A stretch of 64,000 nucleotides of DNA from Prochilodus magdalenae (taxonomy: Eukaryota > Chordata > Actinopteri > Characiformes > Prochilodontidae), in the NCBI GenBank assembly GCA_024036415.1, contig JAMWET010007208.1, forward strand, positions 776,001 through 840,000, in the 5' to 3' direction. Made by a program: the position numbers and the translations under genes. Below are positions 14,678-25,099 of the stretch, piece after piece. Each line of letters begins with the position of its first letter. The first letter of the stretch is position 1. The notes under the pieces are model-generated. The model was not told where the DNA came from. It saw only the letters and a program-made list of their open reading frames with translations, and searched no databases.

Positions 14678-17600
14678 AATGTAAAGCTTATTTGCCACAA
14701 TGCAGAATTCAGAAAAACTGGACTGTGTGAAAATCACATAAAACAATAACTGTGTTTGTGTTCCCTCAGATCATCACAGATAGGACTCACTTCCACGATG
14801 AAAGCGCCATTTATCCTGTAGGCTTCTGCAGCACACGGGTGTTTGCCAGCATGAAAAACCCAGAGCAGCAGTGTTTGTATACCTGCCAGATTAAAGATGG
14901 TGGACAGGGACCACAAGTAAGTTCACATACACATCAACGCACATTCTTTAAATATGTTTATGCTTTTAAAAGGCCCATATCATACAGAGGGGGCGGATTC
15001 TAAAAATAGGATCCTTGAAATAGCCGTTAGAAATGAATTCTATGCTTTTGATACATAAGGCCAAGCAAATGTTGAAAGGCAGACCTCAGGAATAAAGTAA
15101 AGTATAGGACGAATGAAGGTTTAGACTCTTGAGCTGGGGGTGGCAGATATGGCAAAAGTATCATCTGAGTACATAAAGACTTTGTAATGATACATGTCGA
15201 TATTTTTTGAAAAGACGGACACAAAATGCTTTCTGTAATGTGCTAAAATCAGTCAACAGGCACCAATGACCTGGCTCTTCTACTTGTGAAACGTACTGTG
15301 GGTGTTCTTTAGATAATCTTGGTGATCACAAAAAAATAAGTCATAAAAACAGAATGGATCAAGATAACCATAAAATATCATCATCATATCACATGTTGCC
15401 CACCAACAACTTGAGCAACTATACCACTACTATATACTATACTATACTATACTATACAAGCAAACATTGTGAGAAAACTTTGTTTCGTTTGTTCCAGTTT
15501 GAGATTGTGCCTGAGGATGACCCACAGAATGCCATTGCGGCCTCATCAGCTCAGAGCTGCCACACAGAGCTACTGAAAACCATCACTGCTAAAAGGTAAA
15601 CATGTAAAGCTAACACATGAGCTCAGTGCACCAATGGTATGCGCCTCCATACAACGATTTGAGCTGTCCACAGTCACACAGTGAGGCACTTTTTAATCTA
15701 TATATATAGATATATATATACACTAAGATTAAAAAGTACATACATATATATGTATGTATGCATGTGTGTGTGTGTGTATATATATACATCAAATTTAAGA
15801 TTAAGATATTAAATCTGTGCGTCAGATTTAAACCAATAACAATGCAGTTAAACCAATAATTGGCTTGTGGCCAGGTCGCTGATTTTGTATATTTCACAGT
15901 CAATGTGTCAATCAAAATGGATTGCTTTACTGCAGCCACAGCAGTGACAGTGAGTGTCCCATGATGGTGAGAAGTTAAATCAGATTATGGGAACAGTACA
16001 GTTCTGACAAAGCAGAAAAGCTTGCTAAATTTAGTCCAGGCCATTGTAAAAAAGTCTTCCCACCATTAAATCAGGGACTGCTTGGAAGCGAACCCGTAAT
16101 ATTTCCTAGAACATCGTTAATTTGTTCAGTTTGCGGCTCTTGAGTTCCCATCCCAAGATTGACGTTCCCATACTGTAAGGATGGTGATAGTTGGGTGTCT
16201 GTATGCAACTGTTTCAAGAGATGTGATGGAACACTGGCACAGACTGACTGAGCAGCAGTGTTTTTGAGAAGTTGCATACAGTGGACAGACATTCTCTACT
16301 GGTCTTTGCTATTAGAACTTTAGTAAATGATTGGATTTCTGAATCCTTTGAGTTCTACGTTTCTTAAGCTAATGATTGTTTCACAAACAACGAAATGATA
16401 GAAGCAGTATGTAAATATGTTCAACAAAGGCGGGGCAGCCAGGTCCAATGTATTTTCAAACATGTATTTAATATTGTATAATTTTAGAGATGGAATCAGC
16501 AACATTAACATATCTTATCTGTTTAATAGGGGCCTGCCCTTGACCAACATCGTCCCATCTGGTGCAGAATTCTTCGGTTTCTCTCACCCAACCATTCAGA
16601 ACCTCATTCAGAGCTGTCCTGGAGCACGCAAGTGCAGCAAGTGAGTGACACAGATATATATCTCATGTGATGATGCGGTTGTAAATTGGTAACAGTATTA
16701 ATGTATGCAGTTCAGTTCAGTTTTAACTAGGCATGTGACGATACACTCCGCTCACGAGACGAGACGAGACACGATATTGGGTTCACGAGAACGAGACGAG
16801 ACGAGATTTTAAGAAAACTAAAATGACAAATTATATGACTGGACAACAGACTTTTATTTGACTGAGTTGCACATGCATCTTGAAATGTTTTATTCAAACT
16901 CTTAACATGCATGATGTAAGCATGAACTTTTAATAAACTTCTTCCTCTACAAATTGAAATTAAAATAAAGTTTTATAAAAGTTAAAATAAATAAAATAAA
17001 TATTTCTCCTTTTTTCAAGTGCAAACAATATTATGTGCAAAACAAAAAGTTCTTCTCTGTCAATACAGAGTGCAAATAGTGCAAACAGTGTCTGACCAAG
17101 TATGCCACTGACAATTTGCTGCAACTACACAGCCATGTTCTTTTTTTAAGATATTAGCATGTCCACATTCTCTGGCAAAGCAGTTGGGGAAATCTTTGCG
17201 CATTGACTATGTCTCCTGCTGTTGAAAAGATGCGCTCACTTGGAACAGAGGTAAGCAGGACAGAAAGGCACGCTTTGGCAAGTTGAGACAGCAAAGGATA
17301 TCGGGAGCAGTGTTTCTTGCCACCACTTCAAAGGGCACCACTGAGAGGGATATGATGCCCCTTTTTCTGTAGTTTTCAACTTCCCTCTCTGCTGTTTTGA
17401 ACTGCTTGACCCCTCTGGCTCAGTAGAGAAAGAGTTTTCCCTAACAGGTCCTCAAGTGCTGTCTTTTTTGGAGCAGGTCCTGTCACCTCGGGCTCATCAT
17501 CTCTCACAGTCTCCTCTCTACTGGGTGTGGGGACAGTGAGCTCCACCTGCTGCCCCTTCTTCCCTCTCTTCAGCTGTGGTCTTTAAACAGAAAAACACTG

Positions 17601-20530
17601 GTGTTAAATTTCATAAGCAGCTAAGAGACCACAAAAATGTTTAGTTGACATACACAATACAACTTAGTGATATGTACCTGTTTTTTGCAGTAACTGTTCT
17701 GCCTTGTTCTGTACCCTCAGGAAGACGGCCTTACACTGGGTCCTGGTCTAGCTGAGGTAGACTCCGAAACCTTGGGTCCCAATACAGTGCACTCCACCAG
17801 ATAGTGTGAAGGCATCCCCACTGTATCTGTTTTGCAATATTCGTGAGGATTGCAGTCTTTGTGTTGGCCATAGTGGTGGAATCTCCATCATTTGGTGTCA
17901 TGCTTTGAATCATGCTCTTCAGTGGCACACAATGAGAGACACTGTGGGACTCTTCTCCTCACACAACACTGTGGTGGCTTTCTTCAAAGGATGCAACAGC
18001 TTCACGAGGTTCTTCAGCATCTCTGACATCGCAGCTGTCAAGTGTGTCAATGCTTCGGGCATTTTGTCTTAACTCTGGGCTGGTGAGAGCTGCTGTTATG
18101 GCAGCTTGCTGCTCGAGGTAACGAGCCAGCATATCCAACGTGCTGTTTCCATCGCGTCGAACGTCCCTGATTAACTTGGTGTGATGGCAGGTTTAGCTGT
18201 TTCTGCTTGGAAATTAACACGGCGGTAATGAACTTCGATGAAACAAAGCTGCAACACGCCTCACCCGCCCCCGAGCAAACGAGCGACACGGGGAACACCA
18301 GCCGGCTTGGGTTGCAAGATTTTATAGTGTGCGCAAAACACTTAATGTGCGGCTTCAAGCGCGCCTCGCGCACGGCCACGTCCCATATTACGTGCATTGT
18401 CAGTTTCAATAGCGATGCCGTGGTTGGGTTTTTTAAGCTCCCAGTCAGTAACAGCTGTCTGTAAAACCTCAGCTATGTTTGCCCCTGTTTGGGACTCGAA
18501 AAGTGGGCGAGTCTGTAGTAACAACACTTTCCATTTTTCCAGTCATTGTTAATTGTGTGGGCTGTTATGTGTGATAATAGCTTTGTGTACCTCGCGATGT
18601 CCAACCGTCTGTTGTTATGGCGATGCTTGCTGCGTCTTTCAGGATCTGCACTATCTTGCTCTTGGACTCTTCATAGAGGTTTGGGATCACTGTACGGGTA
18701 AAATGCGTGTGCGTGACGGGATGGTGTACTTAGGTTCCAGTGTGTGAAGGAGTCGCCGAAATCCTTGATTTTCTACCACAGAAAATGGCCTCATATCTGC
18801 TGCGATGAAAACACCTATGTCTCTAGTTATTGCTGTGGCTCTGGCGCTTGACTGTGGAAGTTGAGGTCCGAATGTGTTTGTCAGCATTGTCTGGTTTGTT
18901 TTCTTCACAGGTGCAGTTGTTGATTTGAGTGCTGTGCTGTGGTGGTGCTGTAAATGTCTCTGCATCGTGCTCGTATTAGCCGCGGTGTACGGCATTGTTT
19001 TCATACAATGTTTGCATATGGTCCGTGTCTTATCAGTCACTCTCTTGCCATTTATCATTTCCACCGGGTACCCAAAATGCTGCCAAACAAACGATTTGAA
19101 AGTGGCGGGGGCATCTTCAATAGTATTACCTGTATTTTCCGACGTCATTCTGGCTGCTTGCTGGATCACAAATCCCGCGAGACAGATTTTTAACGCGACG
19201 AGAAATATCGCTGAGATACATCTCGCGAGATCTCGTGACACGAGAGATCTCGTCACACCCCTAGTTTTAACGTAGTTGGACATACAAATCTGGTCTTTGT
19301 TAAAACAGTGTAAATGGATAAAGGTGGTATAATTTGATTAGTGACCCAAAATAAGTACACTTCTACGTATATCAGTAGATACAGTGTACGCATCAAATTG
19401 AAAGCAGGTGCTAATGGTTAGGGCACCTTTCTGTTTTTTTGGAGAAGCCTCAGACGTCTGGTCTGGTTTGTCTGGTATGATTCTGAATAGATCAAAAGAG
19501 CTTTCAGAGCCCTCCTGAAAAAACGCTGTAGAGCCTGGGAAGGTGTTTAAGTACATTTCCAAAACACTGGAAATTAGTTAATTCTGCTTTTTTGACCATC
19601 ATCTGTAAATGGAAAGATTTGTCCAGGCCGAGCTACCACATTAATCTGACTCTGCAAGTGGACCATATGATGCTAATGTGACCTGCAGGTTACTCTTGCC
19701 ACTATCAGCTTCTAATTTTTAGACAGGAAAATCTTTGCTGTTAAAAAAAAAAAAGAAAGAAAAAACATCCTTAGGGCAAGAATAATGTTTGCTAATTATT
19801 ATCTAGACATGCACCAGGACTTGAGGAACAATAGGCTATGGACAAATAAGTCAGAGATGGTAATGTTTGGCCACGGTTAATGAAGCCATGTCCTGTTTAA
19901 CTGATGATGATGAAGATAGTGATTCCAGGCATACAAGGAATGACTCAAAGGGAAGGAATGTAGGGTTATGGAAAAGGATGGTCAGTACCAAACTCTGGAT
20001 CTCACTCAAATAAGTTATTTGAAACAGTCTGTAAATGCAAGAAACCACAGTTGAACAGTTGAAAGAATTCTGGCTGGAGTCGCGTCTACTGGGGGGAAAA
20101 GGTCTTCCAGTCTCCCAGAAGCAGGGCAATACCAGTTAGTCAGAAGTTTATCTACTAATGCTGTTTAACGAGTACTGATCAAGTGCTTGTGTGTTTTATG
20201 GGCGAAACAATCTTCACATAAGTTGTCTAGATCTGTTTTTGGTTTGTGTGTGAATTTGTTTCAGTTATAACTGGGTGCGGTTCGAAGTGTGCCGTCCAAG
20301 TGAAGGCCAAGTCTCTCACACGGTGTCTGAAGAGGATGCAGCTGTGAACTTCGAAGCTTTCCAGCGCCTGCTGGGCTGTGACGATGGCTTGAGTAATCAG
20401 AGCCTTGCTGTGGACCAGAGCAGTACAGGTCAGCCAATTATTTCCTGATACTAGTGCAACTTATCGTAAAACAAAGCTAGTTAGAGTCACAGTTATGTAT
20501 TTTTAAGTACGTTTTTTTTTTTCCTGGGAG

Positions 20531-20628
<98 letters not shown>

Positions 20629-22625
20629 TGAATTGTGTTGCCTCGGTTTTTAGCCAGGTATATAGAAGTCACAGAATGCATTTATTCAGCTTTAGACATT
20701 GTTCCCTGATGTCGACATAGTAGGCATGTGACTAGTGCGGGCGAAAAAAGCCCAGATGTGGTTTTACACACCCATTTGGTCCTGTAATTAAACAAACTGT
20801 TTTCCCATTTTTGGTGAACTCAAGAACATGTTTTGAACATTTCGAAACAGACACAGACAGGAACATGAAATGAAAAGAACCTTCTTGAAATTAATTAAGT
20901 TGCCATACTATTTGGCTAATGTCTGGTAACTACAGGTTTGCTGGTAGCTTGCTTTGGAGCTTGACGTAGGAACCATCAAGAAGTAGATACAATCCCATAG
21001 CATGGCTGCAGCTTGCTGCTTGTGTTTGTACTGCTAATGAAGCTGGATTAGCTCCTCTCTTCAGACTGTCAAATGCTGAGTGAAGCCTGCTCGATATTGT
21101 CTAAGGGCTGACAGTTTGAATTAGGTGCTCTTCTTAAAGATGTGGCTGATATAGGTTCCTGTTTACCCTCCTGTTACCTGCAATTTTTCCTTTCCACCGT
21201 AAATGTTGTCGCAGTTTCATTCTGACGCCAGTAAAAGCTGTAGCAGTTAAGGTGGAAGAGACCTTTACATTGACAGGGTGGTCAACAGGGCGCCAGCCTT
21301 GTTTAATATGGAATGCCAACCGTACCTGCTATCACATCGGTTCCTTGGGTAGTGTATCCCAAAGTGATGACCACCTTCACAGCCTAGAACAGATGATTTT
21401 CTTTGCTGTTGCTCTGTTGCTGTATATACATTTCAGGGCCTAAAATATCAGTCAAGAATATTACATACCGATTTTGGTATGTGCTTTTTTACGACATCCT
21501 CTGTAATAAATAGCAGGATTTGTATTATAAATGGGGCAACAGTATTGAAGGTTCAGGATATGTCGGTTCCATGTACTGGGCTCTCATTAAACCATGCCAC
21601 TCTGCAGCACTGTCAAACAGCATTGTCTGCTCTTGATCATTCAATTCATTCATCGTGTAAACTCAACAGGAGCACAAAGGCAAATAACAGCACTTTTATT
21701 TTATTTATTTTTTTCATTACAGCATTACGAAGTGCTTTGCACCGAAACATAGAGTTTGCAGCAGCACTGGAAGTAGTCTAAATGGACTGTAACACTTTAT
21801 CAGATCAGTGAATTGAGATAGTACTAGGTAATTAGGAGCTTTAAAATCAAGACTTTGTAATCAGTACCAGGGTAAACTGGCTGTGACTTTTTGTGGTCTT
21901 TTTCTCCATGTGTGCAGCTGGGACTTGAACCAGCTGGAGTTGACTTAAGAGATAGCAGGGCTACCAGCCAGAAACTTTCTTGTTTGTGGAGAAATTAGGA
22001 ATTTCCCTATTAACTTTTTTTTACTAGTGCTTTTAATCAGCTTTAAAGAACATTATCTTGCTTATCTTTACTCATAATTCATTCAGTTTATAGTTTGAGT
22101 AAAGTAAAAGCACAAGGGGCCATGATGATGATAATGACACAATTTATTTTAATTATAAAATCTGAAAGCGCTTTGCAGAGAAGGAGCAGTACACTGCAAA
22201 TGAAAAGTGACCACAGAATTACAGACGTAAATGTCCACGTAGCTTCCAGACATCCGATTAGCCTTACTCTACTTATCAAGTGTGCCTGCCTGATTTTCTC
22301 TTATAGGTAATTTCATAGTCTAGAAGCTATACAAGAAAATGATCCACCAGCCGAGCAGTGAGTGGTCCTGAGAGGTTGGAGTAAGGCTGTCTCTGCTGAG
22401 TGAACTGGTCTGGATGGCGTGTTATGCTTTGTGTATCAGGATGGCAGCGTAAATGCAGTAAGGCTGGAGCAGTCGCCAACAAGATTAAAAGATTAAAGCA
22501 ACAATAACCATATTATTTGCAGTAAAATTATTTATAGTGGTAATTTATTAGTAACACCCATACTAGGCATACATAGCTGTAGCTCTTAGAGGAGCAGTCA
22601 TCTGTGCATGGAAATGTAAGATTGT

Positions 22626-22696
<71 letters not shown>

Positions 22697-24173
22697 TAGT
22701 TACTTGAATTCAGGTGTTTCAATCACTTCCATGGTCATAGGTGTATAAAACCAAGCACCTAGACATGCAGACCGTTTCTACACACATCAGTGATAGAATG
22801 GGTCACATTCCAGCATGGTACCATGATAGGATGCCACCTGTGCAGTCGTAAATTTCCTCCCTACTAAATATTCCACATTCATCTGTCGGTGTAAGTACTC
22901 TAATAAAGTGGAAGTGATTGGGAATGACAGCAACTCAGCCACAAAGCAGTAGGCCATGTAAAATGACAGAGCAGGGTCAGTGGATCCTGAGTCGCATAGT
23001 GCACAGAGGTCCCCAACTTTCTGCAGTCTTTCACTACAGACCTCCAAACTTCAGATTAGCTCCAGAACAGTGTATAGTGCTTCACTGAATGGGTTTCCAT
23101 GGCCGAGCAGCTGCATCCCAGTCGTACATCACTAAGCCCAATGCAAAGCGTCGAATGCAGTGGTGTAAAGCACGCAGTCACTGGGCTATAGAGCAGTGGA
23201 GACGTGTCCTCTGGAGTGACAAATCAAGGAGTGACGAATTCTCTGTCTGGCTATCCCTTAGTGCCAGTAAAAGAAAGTCTTAGTGCTTCAGCAGACCAAA
23301 AGATTTTAGACAATTTCACGCTCTCAACTTTGTGGGAACGTTTTTGGGATGGCCCCTTCCTGTTCCAGCATGACTGTGCACCTGGGCACAAAGCTTGACT
23401 GACCTCAGTTCAATAGAACACCTTTAGGATGAATAGGGGCGGAGGCCACGAGCCAAGCCTTCTTGTCTGACATCAGCATCTAACCTCACAAATGTGTTTC
23501 TGGAAGAATGGTCAAAAATTCCTATAACACATTCCTAATCCTTGTGGAATAGCTGCAAAGGGTGGGCAGACATCATCATAAACCTCACTCAAGTTTATAT
23601 GTGAACATTATAGGTAGGTGGATGGATGTCTTAATGACAGGCGAAGAAAAAAACTTTTTTGGAATGTAATATTGTTTTTTTTTTCCCCCTAATTGTTAAT
23701 AATTGTTGATTAATAATCTTGCCTTTTAATTATTCATGACATTTGACCAGAGTATAAAGGCCAGTGGGCACTTTGAAGTTCAGAAAAAATGTACAAAGAG
23801 TTTACATAGTAGGTATGTTACAAACGGTTTAGCCTCTGCAGCAGTGATAAAGTAAGTTCATGCAGATAGTAGAGAGTGAAATGACACGTCCTGCCATGTT
23901 ATTCAGTGTTCGCCCGGGGCTTCTGAAAGCGCTTTAGATCAGCATGTCCTCCAGTTTGACTCTACAGTCATCCATAATTAAGATGTGCTGGAACTTGTTC
24001 ATCCTAAATTGATTAATCAGGGTTTCTTAATTTACCTTGAGGACATGAACATGAACGTCTCTCTCTTTCTTCCTGCAGTGCGTCCTGTACAAACCAGCGT
24101 TTCATCTCATCAGCAGTTGCTGAGTTCTGCTGCTCTACAGACAACTGCAGCGAGCTCGCTCTCCAACACCTGA
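4575..24173 (+). CDS. tbrg1: TBRG1 gene, whole coding span (11 exons joined)
   Basis: Transforming growth factor beta regulator 1, also called NIAM (nuclear interactor of ARF and MDM2), is a nuclear growth-inhibitory protein linked to p53 stability. Eleven exons join in consistent phase: 4575-4611, 4965-5027, 6588-6794, 8238-8308, 11536-11768, 12304-12443, 14770-14916, 15498-15595, 16530-16640, 20265-20428 and 24079-24173. If translation starts at the ATG at 4600 the product is about 446 residues; the human protein is about 411. In order it has a basic [16 protein letters not shown] motif, a short helical segment ([15 protein letters not shown]), a Lys-rich linker, the FYRN domain (about residues 209-291) and FYRC (about 292-380), then a Ser-rich tail. 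The match to remembered human TBRG1 is close from the [10 protein letters not shown] motif onward. The N-terminal 25 residues are a prediction without a homologue I recall. The gene runs tail to tail with the Notch ligand on the other strand. Confidence 0.92.
4965..5027 (+). CDS. tbrg1: tbrg1 candidate exon 2 (63 bases, phase 0)
   Basis: The acceptor is ctgtatttcag and the donor CTG|gtaagt. The 63-base length keeps frame, and it is open as [19 protein letters not shown] between MYRE and the TDEERQQ of the next exon. The phases match on both sides. An ATG at 5008 in another frame leads to a dead end at exon 3, so it was not used as the start. This is a prediction; cDNA would settle it. Confidence 0.45.
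5028..6587 (+). other. tbrg1 intron, nothing else recognised
   Basis: AT-rich intron with short A runs (about 6030-6045). No repeat family or exon recognised. Confidence 0.45.
6588..6794 (+). CDS. tbrg1: tbrg1 exon with basic [10 protein letters not shown] motif
   Basis: The exon runs from acceptor tctgtgtcag to donor TTC|gtaagt, 69 codons, phase 0 at both ends. It begins [15 protein letters not shown], passes through a Ser/Pro-rich stretch and ends with [20 protein letters not shown]. The last part matches the human segment [18 protein letters not shown]. The basic cluster is a plausible nuclear localisation signal (inference). Confidence 0.93.
6795..8237 (+). other. tbrg1 intron, nothing else recognised
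   Basis: Contains an A run at 7624-7642. No exon or repeat family recognised. Confidence 0.45.
8238..8308 (+). CDS. tbrg1: tbrg1 exon, helical segment
   Basis: Seventy-one bases between ttgccag and AG|gtgagt. It encodes [20 protein letters not shown] plus EER, matching human ENAAICDEIARLEEKFLKAK. It ends two bases into an Arg codon that is completed by the next exon. The residues look like an amphipathic helix. Confidence 0.95.
8309..9133 (+). other. tbrg1 intron, left part, nothing recognised
   Basis: No repeat family or exon recognised. Confidence 0.4.
9134..9345 (-). mobile_element. LINE-type 3' tail fragment, reverse orientation
   Basis: On the minus strand it contains CTCAAGGTTTATTCCTTACT followed by a segment like cttgccactgctgcc. 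This is the same end as the better copy at 11130-11340. Fish L2/CR1-like LINEs end this way as I remember; the family assignment is inference. Confidence 0.5.
9346..10387 (+). other. tbrg1 intron, nothing recognised
   Basis: No exon or repeat family recognised. Confidence 0.4.
10388..10506 (+). mobile_element. hAT-type end fragment
   Basis: Begins GGATGCACCAAAATAAAACC and ends near ttggccactttttcaccagtg. This resembles a common fish non-autonomous hAT terminus. It is cut off by the next element. Confidence 0.4.
10507..10808. mobile_element. MITE-like element with CCCAGAYAGCAA ends
   Basis: The left end CCCAGATAGCAA and the right end TTTTGCTGTCTGGG are inverted repeats about 300 bases apart. 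The interior repeats ggtcca/tggacca motifs. No protein is encoded. Non-autonomous DNA element by structure; family unknown. Confidence 0.55.
11130..11340 (+). mobile_element. LINE-type 3' tail fragment
   Basis: Reads ...ttggttactctcaaggtttt..., then ggacctgggtttttgtaaag, and ends GGCGCTGTATAAATAAA. This tail is typical of fish LINE/SINE 3' ends. No reverse transcriptase remains. Confidence 0.6.
11536..11768 (+). CDS. tbrg1: tbrg1 exon, Ser/Thr and Lys-rich linker
   Basis: The acceptor is gtcttccag and the donor GAG GAA G|gtatgt. It encodes [16 protein letters not shown], matching human YLLKKLLQLQALTEGE. A low-complexity Ser/Thr/Ala/Gly stretch follows, then a Lys/Glu/Arg-rich run ([18 protein letters not shown]). 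This is presumably a disordered linker ahead of the FYR domains. The exon ends in phase 1. Confidence 0.92.
11769..12303 (+). other. tbrg1 intron, nothing recognised
   Basis: Plain intron; no repeat or exon recognised. Confidence 0.45.
12304..12443 (+). CDS. tbrg1: tbrg1 exon, start of FYRN domain
   Basis: The acceptor is ctgattccag and the donor GGTGAG|gtcagt. After a basic stretch (KKMSKKRK) it reads [18 protein letters not shown] and then [11 protein letters not shown]. This is almost identical to the start of the human TBRG1 FYRN (F/Y-rich N-terminal) domain. FYRN modules occur in chromatin proteins such as the KMT2/MLL family. Confidence 0.96.
12444..14592 (+). other. tbrg1 intron, mostly unrecognised
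   Basis: Contains a 12-13-base G run (about 12991-13003) and T-rich runs at 13320-13342. No repeat family or exon recognised. Confidence 0.4.
14593..14674. repeat. TA microsatellite
   Basis: TA repeats broken twice by TAATA. It lies about 95 bases before the FYRN core exon. Confidence 0.97.
14770..14916 (+). CDS. tbrg1: tbrg1 exon, FYRN core
   Basis: Forty-nine codons, phase 0 at both ends. It reads [20 protein letters not shown], then [20 protein letters not shown] and IKDGG. The aromatic and Cys positions match human TBRG1. A TA microsatellite ends about 95 bases upstream of the acceptor. Confidence 0.97.
14917..15497 (+). other. tbrg1 intron, nothing recognised
   Basis: Short intron with a CTATA repeat at about 15432-15458; otherwise nothing recognised. 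Confidence 0.5.
15498..15595 (+). CDS. tbrg1: tbrg1 exon, FYRC start
   Basis: The acceptor is ttgttccag and the donor AAAAG|gtaaac. It encodes [20 protein letters not shown] followed by [12 protein letters not shown]. The human counterpart begins [20 protein letters not shown]. The donor is weaker than its neighbours (gtaaac). Confidence 0.96.
15596..16529 (+). other. tbrg1 intron with a small TA/TG repeat
   Basis: TA and TG short tandem repeats at about 15700-15787. The remainder is unrecognised. Confidence 0.5.
16530..16640 (+). CDS. tbrg1: tbrg1 exon, FYRC core
   Basis: The acceptor is gtttaatag and the donor AGCAA|gtgagt. It encodes [20 protein letters not shown] then [16 protein letters not shown]. 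This matches human LLPAGADFFGFSHPAIHNLI and SCPGARKC. The hAT element begins 88 bases into the following intron. Confidence 0.96.
16728..19263 (-). mobile_element. hAT transposon, complete ends, dead transposase
   Basis: The ends TAGGCATGTGACGATAC and (reverse complement) TAGGGGTGTGACGAGATC are inverted repeats. They are flanked by identical 8-bp copies of GTTTTAAC at 16720-16727 and 19264-19271, the hAT signature. The transposase runs on the minus strand in pieces. At 19148-18687 there is a BED zinc finger (CKHC then HLQHHH) and [20 protein letters not shown]. At about 18527-18400 comes [20 protein letters not shown]. At about 18350-17730 are CFAHTI and then [16 protein letters not shown]. 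Several frame breaks separate these, so it cannot make a protein. It sits in a tbrg1 intron in antisense orientation. Length 2.5 kb. Confidence 0.93.
18687..19148 (-). pseudogene. hAT transposase N-terminal fragment with BED finger
   Basis: Open frame of 153 residues starting [14 protein letters not shown]. It holds a BED-type zinc finger (W..FGY, CKHC, HLQHHH) for DNA binding, then the [16 protein letters not shown] motif typical of ZBED-like hAT transposases. It ends early; the continuation lies in other frames further left. Confidence 0.88.
19272..20264 (+). other. tbrg1 intron right of the hAT element, nothing recognised
   Basis: An A-rich run near 19740-19766; otherwise no exon or repeat family recognised. 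Confidence 0.45.
20265..20428 (+). CDS. tbrg1: tbrg1 exon, FYRC end and tail
   Basis: The acceptor is ttgtttcag and the donor ACAG|gtcagc. It begins [20 protein letters not shown] and continues [16 protein letters not shown], matching human YQWVKFDVCKPGDGQ and DAAMSFEAFQR. It ends in phase 1 after LAVDQSST. Confidence 0.95.
20531..20625. repeat. TA microsatellite with a TATG block
   Basis: TA repeats, a short run of tatg repeats, then TA repeats again. Confidence 0.97.
20626..22628 (+). other. tbrg1 last intron, left part, nothing recognised
   Basis: No exon or repeat family recognised. Several short chance open frames without similarity to anything I know. Confidence 0.4.
22629..22697. repeat. 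TA microsatellite at the edge of a Tc1 relic
   Basis: About 34 TA units ending in tacatatata. It stands where the terminal inverted repeat of the adjoining Tc1 relic should be. Confidence 0.95.
22698..23605 (+). mobile_element. decayed Tc1/mariner copy (CACTATA..CCAAAAGT family)
   Basis: The left part (gaattcaggtgtttcaatca) is the reverse complement of the right flank of the element at 26204-27407, so the two copies are in opposite orientation. Plus-strand fragments read [13 protein letters not shown] (first catalytic Asp region) and later, in another frame, [11 protein letters not shown]. The SPDLNPIEHLW region is decayed. Several frame breaks; no product. Confidence 0.8.
23641..24078 (+). 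other. tbrg1 last intron, right part, nothing recognised
   Basis: No exon or repeat family recognised. Confidence 0.45.
24079..24173 (+). CDS. tbrg1: tbrg1 last coding exon
   Basis: The acceptor is tcttcctgcag. It reads [20 protein letters not shown], then [10 protein letters not shown] and TGA. The tail is Ser/Gln-rich and shorter than, and not clearly alignable with, the human end. The phase fits the preceding exon (G plus TG gives Val). Confidence 0.85.
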
Positions 24174-24427
24174 GCACAGCCCCTTGTACGAGTGATTACC
24201 AGTGCTGTATTGGATGTTGTGTTTCTCACAGTGTTGCTAAGTGGTTTAACTCTGGTCTGGTCGTAGTGATGGTGCCATACAGCTGCAGGAGTGCAGAATG
24301 CTGGCTGGGAGTGACCTCTTGTGGTCATTGTGCTTCATAGACTCACAGATCTGATGTTGTTACAGTACATGCATTTCTGTAAAGCTAAATTTCGGTGGTT
24401 CAGTATTGTTTGCCCTGTGAAGTTACA

Positions 24428-24433
24428 ATTAAA
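24428..24433 (+). promoter_or_regulatory. tbrg1: candidate tbrg1 polyadenylation signal (ATTAAA)
   Basis: ATTAAA lies about 255 bases after the stop codon and is followed about 10 bases later by an A-rich run. This gives a short 3' UTR. It is the first plausible signal downstream; use is not proven. Confidence 0.45.
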
Positions 24434-24775
24434 CGGTCATTTTAAAAAAAAAAAATTGGGTTGTATATTGTTACTTTTGAAAGGTTTTTGTAATTTTAAT
24501 AGTTACATTTTATGTTTTATATTGTGATTCTTTCCGATATTAATGTTTACTTGCAGAATGAGAAACAGCATCCTGAACTTAACTAATTTCTGAGTTACGG
24601 GTTCATCTTGACGCAGTGTATATACAGGGCTACACAATTAAAATAATAATAATAATAATAATAAAAATCCATATTCAGACAATCACAACATCTAAATATC
24701 TGCATCTGACTTTTCTTACACAGACTAATGTCAGTGTTCATGAGTCCACCATCAGGCAAACACTGACAATGGATA

Positions 24776-25010
24776 GTATAATATAGTGGTTGGTGTGGCT
24801 CAGCAGTTAACACCACTACCCACCAGAGAGGTACCACACCCTGTGGGAGACGGGTGGTGAATCCCAGTCTAGGTAGCAAATGTTGAGCTATACCAATAAG
24901 AGTCCTTGGCAAGACTTATAACGCTGCACTGACCTACCTGTAATATGAATAACCTTGTAAGTCGCTCTGGATAAGAGCATCAGCTAAATGCCTAAAATGT
25001 AAATGTATGT
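24776..25010 (+). mobile_element. tRNA-derived SINE
   Basis: Begins with a box A-like segment (tggctcagcagttaac). A decayed box B (tgaatccca) follows, then agagtccttggcaagact, and the tail is gtcgctctggataagagc plus atcagctaaatgcc. The cleaner copy at 36487-36728 shares the order. RNA polymerase III-type promoter boxes are visible; no coding capacity. Confidence 0.75.
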
Positions 25011-25099
25011 AGTGATGGCATGGAGAAAGCCACTGCTCCCCAAGTTTCCCAAAGAGCAGCCGGATGAGCCTACTGAATAAGGGGCGGATAAGTCAGTAA

